From: Acidomonas methanolica
GTDB lineage: Bacteria; Pseudomonadota; Alphaproteobacteria; Acetobacterales; Acetobacteraceae
Direction: 5' to 3'
DNA length: 64,000 bases
Assembly (NCBI RefSeq): GCF_004346035.1
Contig: NZ_SLZN01000003.1
Coordinates: 124,001-188,000, forward strand
Under the pieces are notes generated by a model. It was not told the DNA's origin. It saw only the letters and a program-made list of their open reading frames with translations, and searched no databases. Shown here one piece after another: positions 8,536 through 16,950 of the stretch (position 1 is its first letter; each line of letters starts with the position of its first letter). The position numbers and the translations under genes are program-made.

Positions 8536-9267
8536 ATGACTTCAGGACGAGGCGTGAAGACCATGGCGGAGGGATCGGAGGGGGAGAGCCTGACGTTTCC
8601 GGAGGCTGGGAGCGTTCAGGAGCCCTGGGTCGCGCTCCTGACCGGGCGCGGGCGTCATCTCGACGATGCGACGCTGATCCGCCTCTTCGTCCTCGTCGTG
8701 GCGGGGAAGGGCGAGCGGTCTGAGCGCCTCTCCGCGATCCTTCAGGCGCGCTACGGCACGTTTTCCGCGCTGCTTTGCGCGTCCGACGACGAATTGCGCG
8801 GCATTCGCGACATCGGGCAGCATCTGATCCCGATGGTGCGCGTGCTGCATGAGGCGGCCGTCCGCTATACGCGCGCGCGAATGGATGCGGCCGATGTGCT
8901 GGGCGACGAGGCGAGCCTGCTGGACTACCTCACCGCCCGGCTGGCGCGCGAGCCGGTCGAGCAGTTCCGCGTGCTGTTTCTCGGCGAGGGGCGCAGGCTG
9001 ATCGCCGACGAGGCGCAGGCGCGTGGGACCGTCAACCATACGCCGGTCTATCCCCGCGAGGTCGCCCGCCGCGCCATGGAGCTGGGGGCGGCGTCCGTCG
9101 TGCTGGTGCATAATCATCCGAGCGGAGACCCGACGCCGTCGGAGGCCGATCTCGTCATGACCCGGCAGATTCAGGCCGGGCTGGCGGCGATCGGGATCGA
9201 GACGGCCGATCACTTCATCATCGGCAATGGGCGGCATATCAGCTTCCGGGCGCTCGACCTGCTTTGA
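8536..9267 (+). CDS. radC: RadC family protein, canonical JAMM/MPN+ form
   Basis: The 243-aa protein carries the complete RadC signature: FRVLFLGEGRRLIADE, GTVNHTPVYPREV, and LVHNHPSGDPTPSEAD with the HxH and distal Asp metal ligands. The N-terminal half holds a helix-hairpin-helix-like region (ELRGIRDIGQHLI). The family is traditionally named a DNA repair protein, but its molecular role is still unsettled. The start is the ATG at 8536; a second in-frame ATG at 8563 is possible. It is divergent from the HAD phosphatase gene. A degenerate RadC homologue lies upstream at 6441-7118. Confidence 0.9.
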   Translation: MTSGRGVKTMAEGSEGESLTFPEAGSVQEPWVALLTGRGRHLDDATLIRLFVLVVAGKGERSERLSAILQARYGTFSALLCASDDELRGIRDIGQHLIPMVRVLHEAAVRYTRARMDAADVLGDEASLLDYLTARLAREPVEQFRVLFLGEGRRLIADEAQARGTVNHTPVYPREVARRAMELGAASVVLVHNHPSGDPTPSEADLVMTRQIQAGLAAIGIETADHFIIGNGRHISFRALDLL

Positions 9268-9290
9268 CGTGCATCCGCGAACGGGCGCTC

Positions 9291-9343
9291 GCCCTTTGGA
9301 ATCCCTTGGTTTCGAACCTCAAGCCTGCGGGTTTCAGGATTCC
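9291..9343. repeat. Short dispersed repeat, copy C, with terminal inverted repeat
   Basis: This segment between radC and purK begins GCCCTTTGGAATCCCTTGG and ends GGGTTTCAGGATTCC. The arms GGAATCC (9298-9304) and GGATTCC (9337-9343) are perfect inverted repeats. The TTTCAGGAT core resembles copy A. The element overlaps the last codon and stop of purK (9334-9336) and may end transcription of radC, purK or both. Confidence 0.4.
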
Positions 9344-10482
9344 CGCTGTCGGGCGAGCGGGCCGAGCGCCGCGCTGATCCCCGCTTCGCCCGGCAGCGCG
9401 CCGAAGGGGAAGCGGATGGTGACATGCCCCATCTTGCGCCCGGGACGCGCCTCCGCCTTTCCGTACAGATGCAGCGCCTGGCCCGGGCTGGCGAGGATGG
9501 CGTCGCACAGCGCCATGTCGTCCGGGCCGATCAGGTTTTTCATCACCGCATCGCCATGCCGCATGGCGGGGGGCAGCGGCAGCCCGGCCACCGCGCGGAC
9601 ATGCATCTCGAATTGATCCGCGAGACAGGCATCCATGGTCCAGTGGCCGGAATTATGCGGGCGCGGCGCGATCTCGTTGACGAGCAACCCGCCATCGGCC
9701 GTCACGAACATCTCGACGCCCATGAGCCCGACCAGTTCCAGCCCTTCGGCGACCCGCGCGGCCAGATCCTGCGCCGCGCGGGCCAGTTCCGGCGCGACCG
9801 GAGCGGGTGCGAGGCTGAGGTCGAGAATGCCGTTCCGGTGGATGTTCTGCGTCGCGTCGAAGCAGCGCACCGTGCCGTCGATCCCGCGCGCGACCATCAC
9901 GCTGATCTCGCGGTCGAAATCGACATAGCCTTCGGCGATCAGCGGCCAGGGGGGGGCTGCGATGTCCAGCGCCGCGAATGCCGCCGCGTCGGGCAGGGGG
10001 AACTGACCCTTGCCGTCATAGCCGAGCCGGGTGGTCTTGAGGATCAGCGGAAAGCCGAGTGCGGCGATCGCGGCGTCAAGCTCCGCCGCGTCGCGCGCGG
10101 GACGCCATGGCGCGGTCGCCGCGCCGAGTTCCGCCAGGCGCGTTTTCTCGGCGATCCGGTCCTGACTCGTTTCGAGGATCGCACGGCCGGGACGCACCGG
10201 ACGCAGGGATTCGAGCAGGGCCAGCCCTGTCGCCGACACATTCTCGAATTCGAAGGTCACGACATCGACATGCGCGGCGAAATCGCGCAACGCCGCTTCG
10301 TCGTCATACGCGCCGAGCGTGACGCCGCGCGCCACCTCGGCCGCCGGGCTGTTCGTCTCGGGCGTCAGGATATGGACGTGAAATCCCAGCCGCGCCGCCG
10401 CCATGGCGGACATGCGCCCGAGCTGGCCGCCGCCGACGATGCCGATCGTCGCGCCCGGGCGGAAGATCCGCGGCGCGCTCAC
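9334..10482 (-). CDS. purK: 5-(carboxyamino)imidazole ribonucleotide synthase
   Basis: The 382-aa ATP-grasp enzyme carboxylates AIR with bicarbonate and ATP to N5-CAIR in purine synthesis. The N-terminal Rossmann-like motif [18 protein letters not shown], the ATP-grasp segment [17 protein letters not shown], and the C-terminal [19 protein letters not shown] are all typical of PurK. The start is a GTG at 10482 that overlaps the TGA of purE (GTGA), so the two are translationally coupled. Its stop lies inside the dispersed repeat downstream. Confidence 0.95.
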   Translation of the reverse strand: MSAPRIFRPGATIGIVGGGQLGRMSAMAAARLGFHVHILTPETNSPAAEVARGVTLGAYDDEAALRDFAAHVDVVTFEFENVSATGLALLESLRPVRPGRAILETSQDRIAEKTRLAELGAATAPWRPARDAAELDAAIAALGFPLILKTTRLGYDGKGQFPLPDAAAFAALDIAAPPWPLIAEGYVDFDREISVMVARGIDGTVRCFDATQNIHRNGILDLSLAPAPVAPELARAAQDLAARVAEGLELVGLMGVEMFVTADGGLLVNEIAPRPHNSGHWTMDACLADQFEMHVRAVAGLPLPPAMRHGDAVMKNLIGPDDMALCDAILASPGQALHLYGKAEARPGRKMGHVTIRFPFGALPGEAGISAALGPLARQRES

Positions 10483-11027
10483 CCTTCCGGCGTGTCCGCG
10501 ACGGCCGCGGTCTGCATCGCGCGCCAGGTTTCCAGCCGCGCGGACAGGGCGGGGTCGGACAGGGAAAGGATCGAGGCGGCGAGGATGCCCGCGTTCAGGG
10601 CGCCGGACCGTCCGATGGCCAGCGTCCCGACCGGCACGCCGCCCGGCATCTGCACGATGGAGAGCAGCGAATCCATACCCTTGAGCGCGTGGGATTCCAC
10701 CGGCACGCCGAGCACCGGCAGGATGGTCCAGGCCGAGACCATGCCCGGCAGATGCGCGGCCCCCCCGGCGCCGGCGATGATGACCTTGAGTCCGCGCCCC
10801 TGCGCCCCGCGTGCGTAGTCCGCCAGGCGATCTGGTGTCCGGTGCGCCGACACGATGCGGACCTCATGCGGCACGTCCAGCCCGCGCAGGAAATCGGCCG
10901 CCGCGCGCATGGTCTCCCAGTCCGACTGGCTGCCCATGACGAGGCCGACCAGCGGGGCGCCAGCGAGCGGATCGACTTCGGCCAGCGGGGAGGCTCTCTC
11001 GCTCATCTTGTCACTCAGGTCTTTCAT
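10479..11027 (-). CDS. purE: N5-CAIR mutase, class I PurE
   Basis: The 182-aa protein converts N5-CAIR to CAIR. It carries [15 protein letters not shown] near the N-terminus, the HRTPDRL motif with the catalytic His, [12 protein letters not shown], and [12 protein letters not shown], as in class I PurE. The N-terminal 25 residues before the core are an extension; an internal ATG at 11006 could be the real start, and neither site has a clear Shine-Dalgarno. It is the first gene of the purEK pair, directly followed by purK with a four-base overlap. Confidence 0.95.
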   Translation of the reverse strand: MKDLSDKMSERASPLAEVDPLAGAPLVGLVMGSQSDWETMRAAADFLRGLDVPHEVRIVSAHRTPDRLADYARGAQGRGLKVIIAGAGGAAHLPGMVSAWTILPVLGVPVESHALKGMDSLLSIVQMPGGVPVGTLAIGRSGALNAGILAASILSLSDPALSARLETWRAMQTAAVADTPEG

Positions 11028-11063
11028 TCGCGTTGCATTCGCGTGCCTGGAGCCGGGAAGACA

Positions 11064-11267
11064 TCAGGCGATATTATCAGGGATCAGGGAGTTTTCGATA
11101 TAGGTGATCTCGTCCTTGAGCAGGAGCTTGCGCTTCTTGAGCCGCTGAAGCTGAAGCTGGTTCAGAGGATGCTGCACGAGGCGCTCGATGACGGTGTCGA
11201 GATCGCGGTGTTCGCTCCGTAATTCATGCAGGCGGCGCAGCAGCGTCTCCTGATCGCCAGACATCAT
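11064..11267 (-). CDS. YdcH/DUF465 family small protein
   Basis: The 67-aa, highly charged, helical protein matches the DUF465 (YdcH) family: LRRLHELRSEHRDLDTVIERL, then LKKRKLLLKDEITYIEN. The second half looks like a two-helix coiled coil. The function of the family is unknown. The first two codons are both ATG (11267 and 11264), so the exact start is uncertain by one residue. It lies on the same strand upstream of purE, with a gap of 36 bases, and might share transcription. Confidence 0.85.
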   Translation of the reverse strand: MMSGDQETLLRRLHELRSEHRDLDTVIERLVQHPLNQLQLQRLKKRKLLLKDEITYIENSLIPDNIA

Positions 11268-11360
11268 GATTGGTCCGGTTCCCCTCTTCGGCAGCCCGTT
11301 TCCCGGCCGTCAGGCCCGAAAAAACGGACATATCATGCTGTTGGCGTTCCGATCCAGCGT

Positions 11361-11939
11361 TCAGCCGTTGCCGTCCTCAATCTCCGGCATGACGACCGGC
11401 GCGACCTGCCCCTCGCGGGCGAGTCTCTCATTGGCCGCCGCGACGGCGGCGTTCAGATCCGACTGGCTGCACAGGCCGAGAATGACGGGATCGCGCGGTT
11501 TGATATTGGCGCTGTTCCAGTGCTGGCGATCGCGGACCTTGGCGATGGTGTCCTTCGTGGTGCCCAGCAGCTTGATGATCTGCGCCTCGTTGAGCTGCGG
11601 AAACTGGCGCAGGACGAAGGCGATCGCATCCGGGCGGTCGTTGCGTTTGGCGATCGGGGTGTAGCGTGCGCCCTTGGCGCGGCGGGCGACGGGATTGGAC
11701 GTGCCGGCCAGGCGCAGGCGCGCCTCGGAATCCTTTTCGCAGCGCGCGATTTCCTCAGCAGTTACCTGGTGATTGGCGATCGGATCATAGCCGTTGATTC
11801 CCGCCGCGACCTCGCCGTCGGCGATCGCCTGCACCTCGAGCGGGTGCATGCCGCAGAATTCGGCGATCTGGGTGAAGGTCAGGGCTGTCTTCTCGATAAG
11901 CCAGACAGCCGTGGCCTTCGGCATGAGGGGAAGCGTCAT
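11361..11939 (-). CDS. Cell-cycle transcriptional regulator TrcR family (DUF1013)
   Basis: The 192-aa protein matches the DUF1013/TrcR family, which is nearly universal in alphaproteobacteria. It shows LMPKATAVWLIEKTALTF and QIAEFCGMHPLEVQAIADG (a helix-turn-helix-like region), IANHQVTAEEI, and FPQLNEAQIIKLLGTTKDTI with a second putative HTH. In Caulobacter this family is linked to cell-cycle transcription. The start at 11939 is the natural one (MTLPLMPK). It stands alone, with about 300 non-coding bases upstream. Confidence 0.88.
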   Translation of the reverse strand: MTLPLMPKATAVWLIEKTALTFTQIAEFCGMHPLEVQAIADGEVAAGINGYDPIANHQVTAEEIARCEKDSEARLRLAGTSNPVARRAKGARYTPIAKRNDRPDAIAFVLRQFPQLNEAQIIKLLGTTKDTIAKVRDRQHWNSANIKPRDPVILGLCSQSDLNAAVAAANERLAREGQVAPVVMPEIEDGNG

Positions 11940-12164
11940 TGTCTCGAATCATCCTGCGGTGAGGGTCTGCGTCCGGTGCGGCGCCGCCGCAGGTGCCGAG
12001 AGGATCGGAAAGACGCGCCCCGCCGGAGCAAGGGCTTCGCGGCACCTGCTGAATGCGCTGCGAAGATGGCTGAGGATATGGCGGTTGATCGCGCGCCGGG
12101 TCAAGGGCTTTCCGCCGGAAAGGGTGCGGAAAAAAGAGCGGGCCCCGGCAGGGGCCCCGCAACG
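11940..12164. other. Intergenic region upstream of the TrcR gene
   Basis: I see no gene here. It should carry the promoter of the TrcR-family gene on the minus strand. A GC-rich hairpin lies at about 12139-12160 (GGGCCCC-GGCA-GGGGCCC), next to the stronger terminator hairpin at 12165-12188. Confidence 0.5.
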
Positions 12165-12188
12165 AAAAGGAGGGTTCGCCCTCCTTTT
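12165..12188. terminator. Bidirectional Rho-independent terminator
   Basis: A perfect 10-bp stem (AAAAGGAGGG / CCCTCCTTTT) closes a TTCG tetraloop. The A-tract on one side and T-tract on the other make it functional in both directions. It lies downstream of hsp20 (minus strand), where it most probably ends that transcript. Confidence 0.85.
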
Positions 12189-12245
12189 CATCATGCGTCT
12201 TTGCGTCACGCGGCCAAGATCGTGCCGCTCCTTCTGGCCGCCCCT

Positions 12246-12722
12246 TCAGGCCGCATGGGCCGGAACGGTTTCATTGGCGGCCTCAAGCGTCACGGCAGCC
12301 GGCGCGCCCGCGGTGATGGGAATGCGGCGCGGCTTGAGCGCCTCAGGCGTCACGCGGCGGATGGCGATGGCGAGCATGCCGTTCGTCAATGTCGCCTCGC
12401 CGATCTCGATATGGTCGGCCAGCACGAAGCGGCGTTCGAACGCACGGGTCGCGATGCCGCGATGCAGGATTTCCCCCTTGCGGGCCGGTTCGGGGACCGC
12501 GCCGCGAATGACCAGCGTATTATCCGCGAGCGTGACCTCGACATCCTCCGGGCTGAACCCGGCCAGCGCCATGGTCAGTTCGTAGTCGTTCTCGCCGGTC
12601 TTTTCGATGTTGTAAGGGGGATAACCCGTGCCCGCAGGCACGCTGGCCGCGCTGTCCACAAGTCGCGCGAGACGGTCGAAGCCGATCGCGGTACGGAAAA
12701 GCGGCGCGAAATCATAGGTCAT
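12246..12722 (-). CDS. Small heat shock protein, Hsp20/IbpA family
   Basis: The 158-aa chaperone has the alpha-crystallin domain (about residues 35-130: PPYNIEKTGENDYELTMAL, AGFSPEDVEVTL, FERRFVLADHIEI, LTNGMLAIAIRR) and a C-terminal IxI motif (RRIPITAG). The fold and the N-terminal MTYDFAPLFRTAIGFDRL are typical of IbpA-like Hsp20 in proteobacteria, which hold unfolded proteins for refolding. The ATG at 12722 has GGAGGTTCTT directly upstream, a strong ribosome-binding site. I see no obvious heat-shock sigma-32 promoter by eye. Confidence 0.92.
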   Translation of the reverse strand: MTYDFAPLFRTAIGFDRLARLVDSAASVPAGTGYPPYNIEKTGENDYELTMALAGFSPEDVEVTLADNTLVIRGAVPEPARKGEILHRGIATRAFERRFVLADHIEIGEATLTNGMLAIAIRRVTPEALKPRRIPITAGAPAAVTLEAANETVPAHAA

Positions 12723-12837
12723 AAGAACCTCCTCCAAGGCAGATTCATCTCTTGACGGCCTCCGGAACGGCAGGCCGCCATATTTGCTGTCATCGCGGCC
12801 CGTTTGCCGGCACCGCGATGAAACCGAGATTGTGCCG

Positions 12838-12862
12838 CGCCCCGGTTTTTCAAGAGGGGCGC
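12838..12862. repeat. Short dispersed repeat, copy D (short)
   Basis: The segment CCCCGGTTTTTCAAGAGGGG shares the GGTTTTTCAAGA core with the copies at 6391 and 7705 and can form a short GC-closed hairpin. It lies between hsp20 and rpmE. Confidence 0.35.
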
Positions 12863-12885
12863 CGGAGGGGGAGGGAGGAAGCGGC

Positions 12886-13116
12886 TTACTTGTTCGTGCG
12901 CGCGCCGATCCCGGCGAAACGCTTGTTGAACTTCGCGACCTGTCCGCCGGAATCGATCATGCGATGCACGCCCGTCCAGGCGGGATGGGATTTCGGGTCC
13001 ACGTCGAGACGCAGCGTGGCGCCCGCGCTGCCATAGCAGGAACGGGTCTTGTACTCGGTGCCATCCGTCATGATGACGTTGATCTCGTGGTATTCAGGGT
13101 GAATGCCGGACTTCAT
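12886..13116 (-). CDS. rpmE: 50S ribosomal protein L31
   Basis: The 76-aa protein matches L31: [19 protein letters not shown], then [20 protein letters not shown] and VAKFNKRF. The zinc-binding CxxC motifs of the Zn+ form are missing (one Cys only, in RSCYGS), so this is the zinc-independent type usual in alphaproteobacteria. The ATG at 13116 follows a GAGGAG site. The frame extends upstream to 13254, but that part is not L31. Confidence 0.95.
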   Translation of the reverse strand: MKSGIHPEYHEINVIMTDGTEYKTRSCYGSAGATLRLDVDPKSHPAWTGVHRMIDSGGQVAKFNKRFAGIGARTNK

Positions 13117-13350
13117 GATATTCTCCTCGGGGGCTCCGATGCCGACCGGAGCGATCCGCGCGCTCTTATAGGAAAGTCGTCGGCGGGGAAACCTTATAAT
13201 GGGGGTCGGATCGTGAAAAGACACGCGCAAGGAAATCGGGCGGAACGGCGGCATCGTTCATTTTCATGAAGCACCTTTCGGAAAAATGAGCGATTCGTTA
13301 AGCTCGGCGGCGCGCCTACGCCCTGTCTTGTCATTAAGGAGATCCATATT

Positions 13351-13812
13351 GTGAGCATGAGTCCGTCGAAACTTCACGTCCCCGGATGGGTGGCCGAATT
13401 CAAGGCCTTCATCATGCGTGGCAATGTGATCGACCTTGCCGTCGGCATCATCATCGGCGTGGCCTTCACCGCCATCGTCAACAGCCTCGTCAAGGACATC
13501 CTGACGCCGTTCATCGGCCTGCTCACCGGCGGGATCGACTTCACCAACATCTTCTGGACGCTCAAGGGGCCGGTGGAGCCGACCCTGACCGAAGCCCAGA
13601 AAGCCGGGGCGGTGACCGTCAATCTCGGCGTTTTCCTCAACGCCCTCATCCAGTTCGTCATCGTGTCCTTCGCCATCTTCTGGCTGGTGAAGATCATTTC
13701 CAAACTGCATCGCAAGGCTGAGGCGGCGCCTCCCGCGCCCAGCTCGACCGACGTGCTGCTGACCGAAATCCGCGATCTCCTCGCCCGCGATCGCCAGCCT
13801 CCTGCGGTCTGA
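13351..13812 (+). CDS. mscL: Large-conductance mechanosensitive channel
   Basis: The 153-aa membrane protein forms a homopentameric tension-gated pore that releases solutes on osmotic downshock. TM1 (about residues 17-45) carries [19 protein letters not shown]2 (about 92-115) carries [18 protein letters not shown]. The C-terminal helix ([12 protein letters not shown]) is the usual cytoplasmic bundle. The GTG at 13351 has AAGGAG nine bases upstream, which favours it over the ATG two codons later. Confidence 0.95.
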   Translation: MSMSPSKLHVPGWVAEFKAFIMRGNVIDLAVGIIIGVAFTAIVNSLVKDILTPFIGLLTGGIDFTNIFWTLKGPVEPTLTEAQKAGAVTVNLGVFLNALIQFVIVSFAIFWLVKIISKLHRKAEAAPPAPSSTDVLLTEIRDLLARDRQPPAV

Positions 13813-13818
13813 CGCTCC

Positions 13819-13839
13819 CGGCCGGGCTTGGCCCGGCCG
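13819..13839 (+). terminator. GC-rich hairpin after mscL
   Basis: CGGCCGGGC-TTG-GCCCGGCCG is a perfect 9-bp stem with a three-base loop, six bases after the mscL stop. It has no T-tract, so it may be a Rho-assisted terminator or an mRNA-stabilising structure. Confidence 0.5.
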
Positions 13840-13864
13840 CACGGATGGGACAGGATGCGGCCGC

Positions 13865-14227
13865 ATGACGTGTTTCCGCATTCTGCTCCCGGCCTTCGCT
13901 CTCCTCTCGCTCTCCGCCTGCGCGACGCAGGGGCGTGGCGATCTGATGGCGTCGCGCACCCCCGACACCTTGTTGACGAGCTATCTCGTGGCGACCGGCA
14001 TGGTCGAGCACCGGCTGGTCGCCCGGATCGCCGCGCGTCAGGCCACCCGCCAGGACGTCGATCTGGCCGTCGCCGTCGATCATAATGCCTGGACCATGGT
14101 GCGCCGGGCCATTCTCCAGCCGAGTCCGGAGAATATGCGGCGGGCGGATGACAGCCTGCGCCAGTTGCTCCAGCAGGCGCCGGAACCTTCGCCTCCCGCC
14201 GCCGCGCTTCCCGTCGCCTCACCCTGA
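13865..14227 (+). CDS. Small putative lipoprotein
   Basis: The 120-aa protein has a lipoprotein signal peptide (LPAFALLSLSAC, lipobox LSAC, Cys about residue 19). The mature part is mostly helical (RQATRQDVDLAVAVDHNAW) with a Pro/Ala-rich tail. I do not recognise a family. It lies directly after mscL with a short gap and is convergent with secF. Confidence 0.7.
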   Translation: MTCFRILLPAFALLSLSACATQGRGDLMASRTPDTLLTSYLVATGMVEHRLVARIAARQATRQDVDLAVAVDHNAWTMVRRAILQPSPENMRRADDSLRQLLQQAPEPSPPAAALPVASP

Positions 14228-14283
14228 CCTTGCCCTGATCCTGTCCCGGCCTTGATCGCGCGCCCGTCTGGCCGCGTTTCGGT

Positions 14284-15216
14284 TCAGCGCGCCTGACGCA
14301 GCCGTTTCTCGCCCATCAGCAACAGAAGAGGGGCGGCGATGAAGATCGAGGACGACGTGCCCACGACGATGCCGAAGAGCATCACGGTCGCGAAACCCGC
14401 CAGAGTGTGGCCGCCGAACAGGGCCAGCGGCAGGGCGGCGAGGAACACGGTCGAGGACGTGCCGAGCGTCCGGTTCAGCGTCTCGTTGATCGACAGATCG
14501 AGCAGTTCCCGCAACGGCATCGTGCGGTATTTCCGCAGGTTCTCGCGCACGCGGTCATAGACCACGACCTTGTCGTTGGTGGAATAGCCGAGGATGGTCA
14601 GGATCGCCGCGACCATCACCAGATCGAATTCGAAACGCGTGACGGCCAGAAAGCCGACGGTTTTCGTCAGGTCGAGGATCAGGGTGACGACGGCGGAGAT
14701 GGCGAATTCGCGCTCGAACCGCACCCAGATATAGATGAGGATCATCACGAGGCTGCATCCGAGCGCCAGCAATCCGTCGCGGAACAGTTCGCTTGACACG
14801 GTCGCCCCGACCGCGTCCGCCCGCAGGATCTGCGTGCCGGGCTGGGCCTGGGCCACGGCCTTGCTGACGGTATCGACGAGATGCTGCGTCTCGGCTTCCT
14901 GAGCGGGGCCGGAGGCGGGCGAATCGAGCTGGATCAGCACGTCGTCCGCCGCGCCGAAACGCTGGATGCCCGCCGCCGTGACATGGACGGCCGCCAGGGC
15001 CTGTCGCAGCCTGCCGAAATCCGCCGGCCCTTGCGTGCGCGCCTCGATCACCACGCCGCCGCGGAAATCGAGCCCGAGCTTCAGGCCGGGATGGAAGAAC
15101 AGCACGACGGAAAGCAGCGAGAGCACGGCGGACGTCGCCAGCCCGGCATAGCGCCCGCGCATGAACGGGATGCGCTTGTCGTCGCGAACGAAGCGGAAGA
15201 GGGGATGGGACAGCAT
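14284..15216 (-). CDS. secF: Protein translocase subunit SecF
   Basis: The 310-aa membrane protein works with SecD and SecYEG in proton-driven protein export. It has the first TM near residue 25, the conserved LGLDFRGGVVIEARTQG, a small periplasmic domain, and a C-terminal five-TM block with YSTNDKVVVYDRVRENLRKY and the NETLNRTLGTS motif. It follows secD with six bases between them, as in the usual secDF operon. Confidence 0.95.
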   Translation of the reverse strand: MLSHPLFRFVRDDKRIPFMRGRYAGLATSAVLSLLSVVLFFHPGLKLGLDFRGGVVIEARTQGPADFGRLRQALAAVHVTAAGIQRFGAADDVLIQLDSPASGPAQEAETQHLVDTVSKAVAQAQPGTQILRADAVGATVSSELFRDGLLALGCSLVMILIYIWVRFEREFAISAVVTLILDLTKTVGFLAVTRFEFDLVMVAAILTILGYSTNDKVVVYDRVRENLRKYRTMPLRELLDLSINETLNRTLGTSSTVFLAALPLALFGGHTLAGFATVMLFGIVVGTSSSIFIAAPLLLLMGEKRLRQAR

Positions 15217-15222
15217 GGACGA

Positions 15223-16803
15223 TCAGACCGGCAGTTCGGAGGGACGGGTGAGGGCATACCAGCGCACCACGAGCAGACGCGACAGGACGAGCGTCGTGAA
15301 GAGCGTGGTGACGATGCCGATGGTGATCGTCAGGGCGAAGTTGCGCACGGGCCCGGTGCCGAAGACGAACAGCATCACATGGGCGAGGAACGCCGTCGCA
15401 TTGCTGTCCACGATCGTCCCGGTCGCGCGTTCGAAGCCGACCTGCAACGCCGCCAGCGGCGCGCGTCCGCGCTTCACCTCCTCGCGGATGCGCTCGTTGA
15501 TGAGGATGTTCGCATCCACCGCCATGCCCAGCGTGAGCAGCATGCCCGCCATGCCGGGCAGCGTCAGGGTGGTCTGGAAGAGTGTGAGGATCGCCGTCAT
15601 CAGGACGAGGTTCGCCACCAGAGCGAGATCGGCATAGAGGCCGAAGCGCGCATAGAAGAGCAGCATGAAGAGCATGACCAGAACGAGGCCGAGAGCGAGG
15701 CTGATCGCTCCCGCGCGGATCGAATCCGCGCCGAGCGACGGGCCGATGCTGCGTTGTTCGATGACCGCGAGCGGCGCCGGGAGGGCGCCCGCGCGGAGCA
15801 TCAGGGCGAGATCCGTGGCCGACTGCGCGGTGAAGTTGCCGGTGATCTGGCCGCGGCCGCCCGGGATCGGCCCCTGGATGACGGGGGCCTCGATCACCTT
15901 GTTGTCCAGCACGATGGCGAAGCGTTGGCCGACATTGCTCGCCGTGGTGTTGGCGAAGGCGGCGGCTCCGGCGTGGTCGAAGGCGAAGTCCACGGCCCAG
16001 TTGCCGGTCTGCTGGTCGATGACCGCGCCGGCATTGGTCAGGTCCGCGCCGTCCACCTCGACATGGTCCATGACCGGCAGGGTCTGGCCGGTGCTGATGT
16101 CCGGCAGCAGGGTGACACCGGGCGGGGCGACCGTGCCGCTGACGGGGGGAGCGACGAGGCGGAAGGTCATCTTGGCCGTGGTGCCCAGCAGCGTCTTGAT
16201 GCGCTCGGGATCGCTGATGCCGGGCAGTTCGACGACGATGCGGTCATCGCCCTGGCGTGCGATCGAGGGGTCGATCGCGCCCGTGCCGTCGATCCGGCGG
16301 CGGACGATCTCGATGGATTGCGTCAGCGCCTCGCCCGCCCGCCGGGCGAAGGCCTTCTGGCTCAGCGTGATGACGATCCGGTCCCCGGTTGCCGACCCGG
16401 TCCCCGGCCCTGCTCCTGCCATCGAGACGGAGAATTCACCCGGCATGGTCTGCGTCATGTCGGCCACGGCCTGACGGGCCGCCGCGGCTTCCGACGAATC
16501 GCGCGGCTGGAAGCTCAGACTCCGCGTCGCAGGATCGCGCCGGAAATCACGATAGCCGAGTCCCTTGGCGATCAGCGCCTGCCGCGCGCCGTCTTCCAGC
16601 GTTTGCAGCCGGTCGGCGACGAGGCTCTTGCGGTCGATCTGGAGCAGCAGGTACGAGCCGCCGCGCAGATCCAGCCCGAGATGGATCTGCCGCCAGGGGA
16701 GGTGCGGAGCGGGAGCGCGGAAGAAATTCGGCAGGCAGAGCAGGACGCCCAACAGGCAGATGCCGAGTGCGCCCAGCATTCTGGCGCGGCTGTAATACAT
16801 CAT
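15223..16803 (-). CDS. secD: Protein translocase subunit SecD
   Basis: The 526-aa protein starts with a TM helix, then the conserved LGLDLRGGSYLLLQID motif, a large periplasmic domain (about residues 60-340) and six C-terminal TM helices (LGLVLVMLFMLLFYARFG, GMAVDANILINERIREE). The start is taken at the ATG at 16803 (MMYYSRARML); the frame goes on upstream without conservation, and the SD GGAAGG is rather far (14 bases). yajC, often first in this operon, is not in the window. Confidence 0.93.
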   Translation of the reverse strand: MMYYSRARMLGALGICLLGVLLCLPNFFRAPAPHLPWRQIHLGLDLRGGSYLLLQIDRKSLVADRLQTLEDGARQALIAKGLGYRDFRRDPATRSLSFQPRDSSEAAAARQAVADMTQTMPGEFSVSMAGAGPGTGSATGDRIVITLSQKAFARRAGEALTQSIEIVRRRIDGTGAIDPSIARQGDDRIVVELPGISDPERIKTLLGTTAKMTFRLVAPPVSGTVAPPGVTLLPDISTGQTLPVMDHVEVDGADLTNAGAVIDQQTGNWAVDFAFDHAGAAAFANTTASNVGQRFAIVLDNKVIEAPVIQGPIPGGRGQITGNFTAQSATDLALMLRAGALPAPLAVIEQRSIGPSLGADSIRAGAISLALGLVLVMLFMLLFYARFGLYADLALVANLVLMTAILTLFQTTLTLPGMAGMLLTLGMAVDANILINERIREEVKRGRAPLAALQVGFERATGTIVDSNATAFLAHVMLFVFGTGPVRNFALTITIGIVTTLFTTLVLSRLLVVRWYALTRPSELPV

Positions 16804-16950
16804 CGACGGCGCTGGACCCTTCCGCAGACAGCGTTCGGCGCGGCGGAGACCGCGCAATCAGGGCGCGAAGATGCCGATAGCCGCGCCGGAAGGCAACTGC
16901 CGCATGCGATCGTCATGACAGAAGATCGTGCGGCTGCTACAGCAAGGGGC

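Noticed and set aside
14881..16950. Open frame upstream of, and in frame with, the Gfo/Idh/MocA gene
   Set aside because: It lies antisense to secDF and is low in complexity. The real gene starts at the ATG at 16951.
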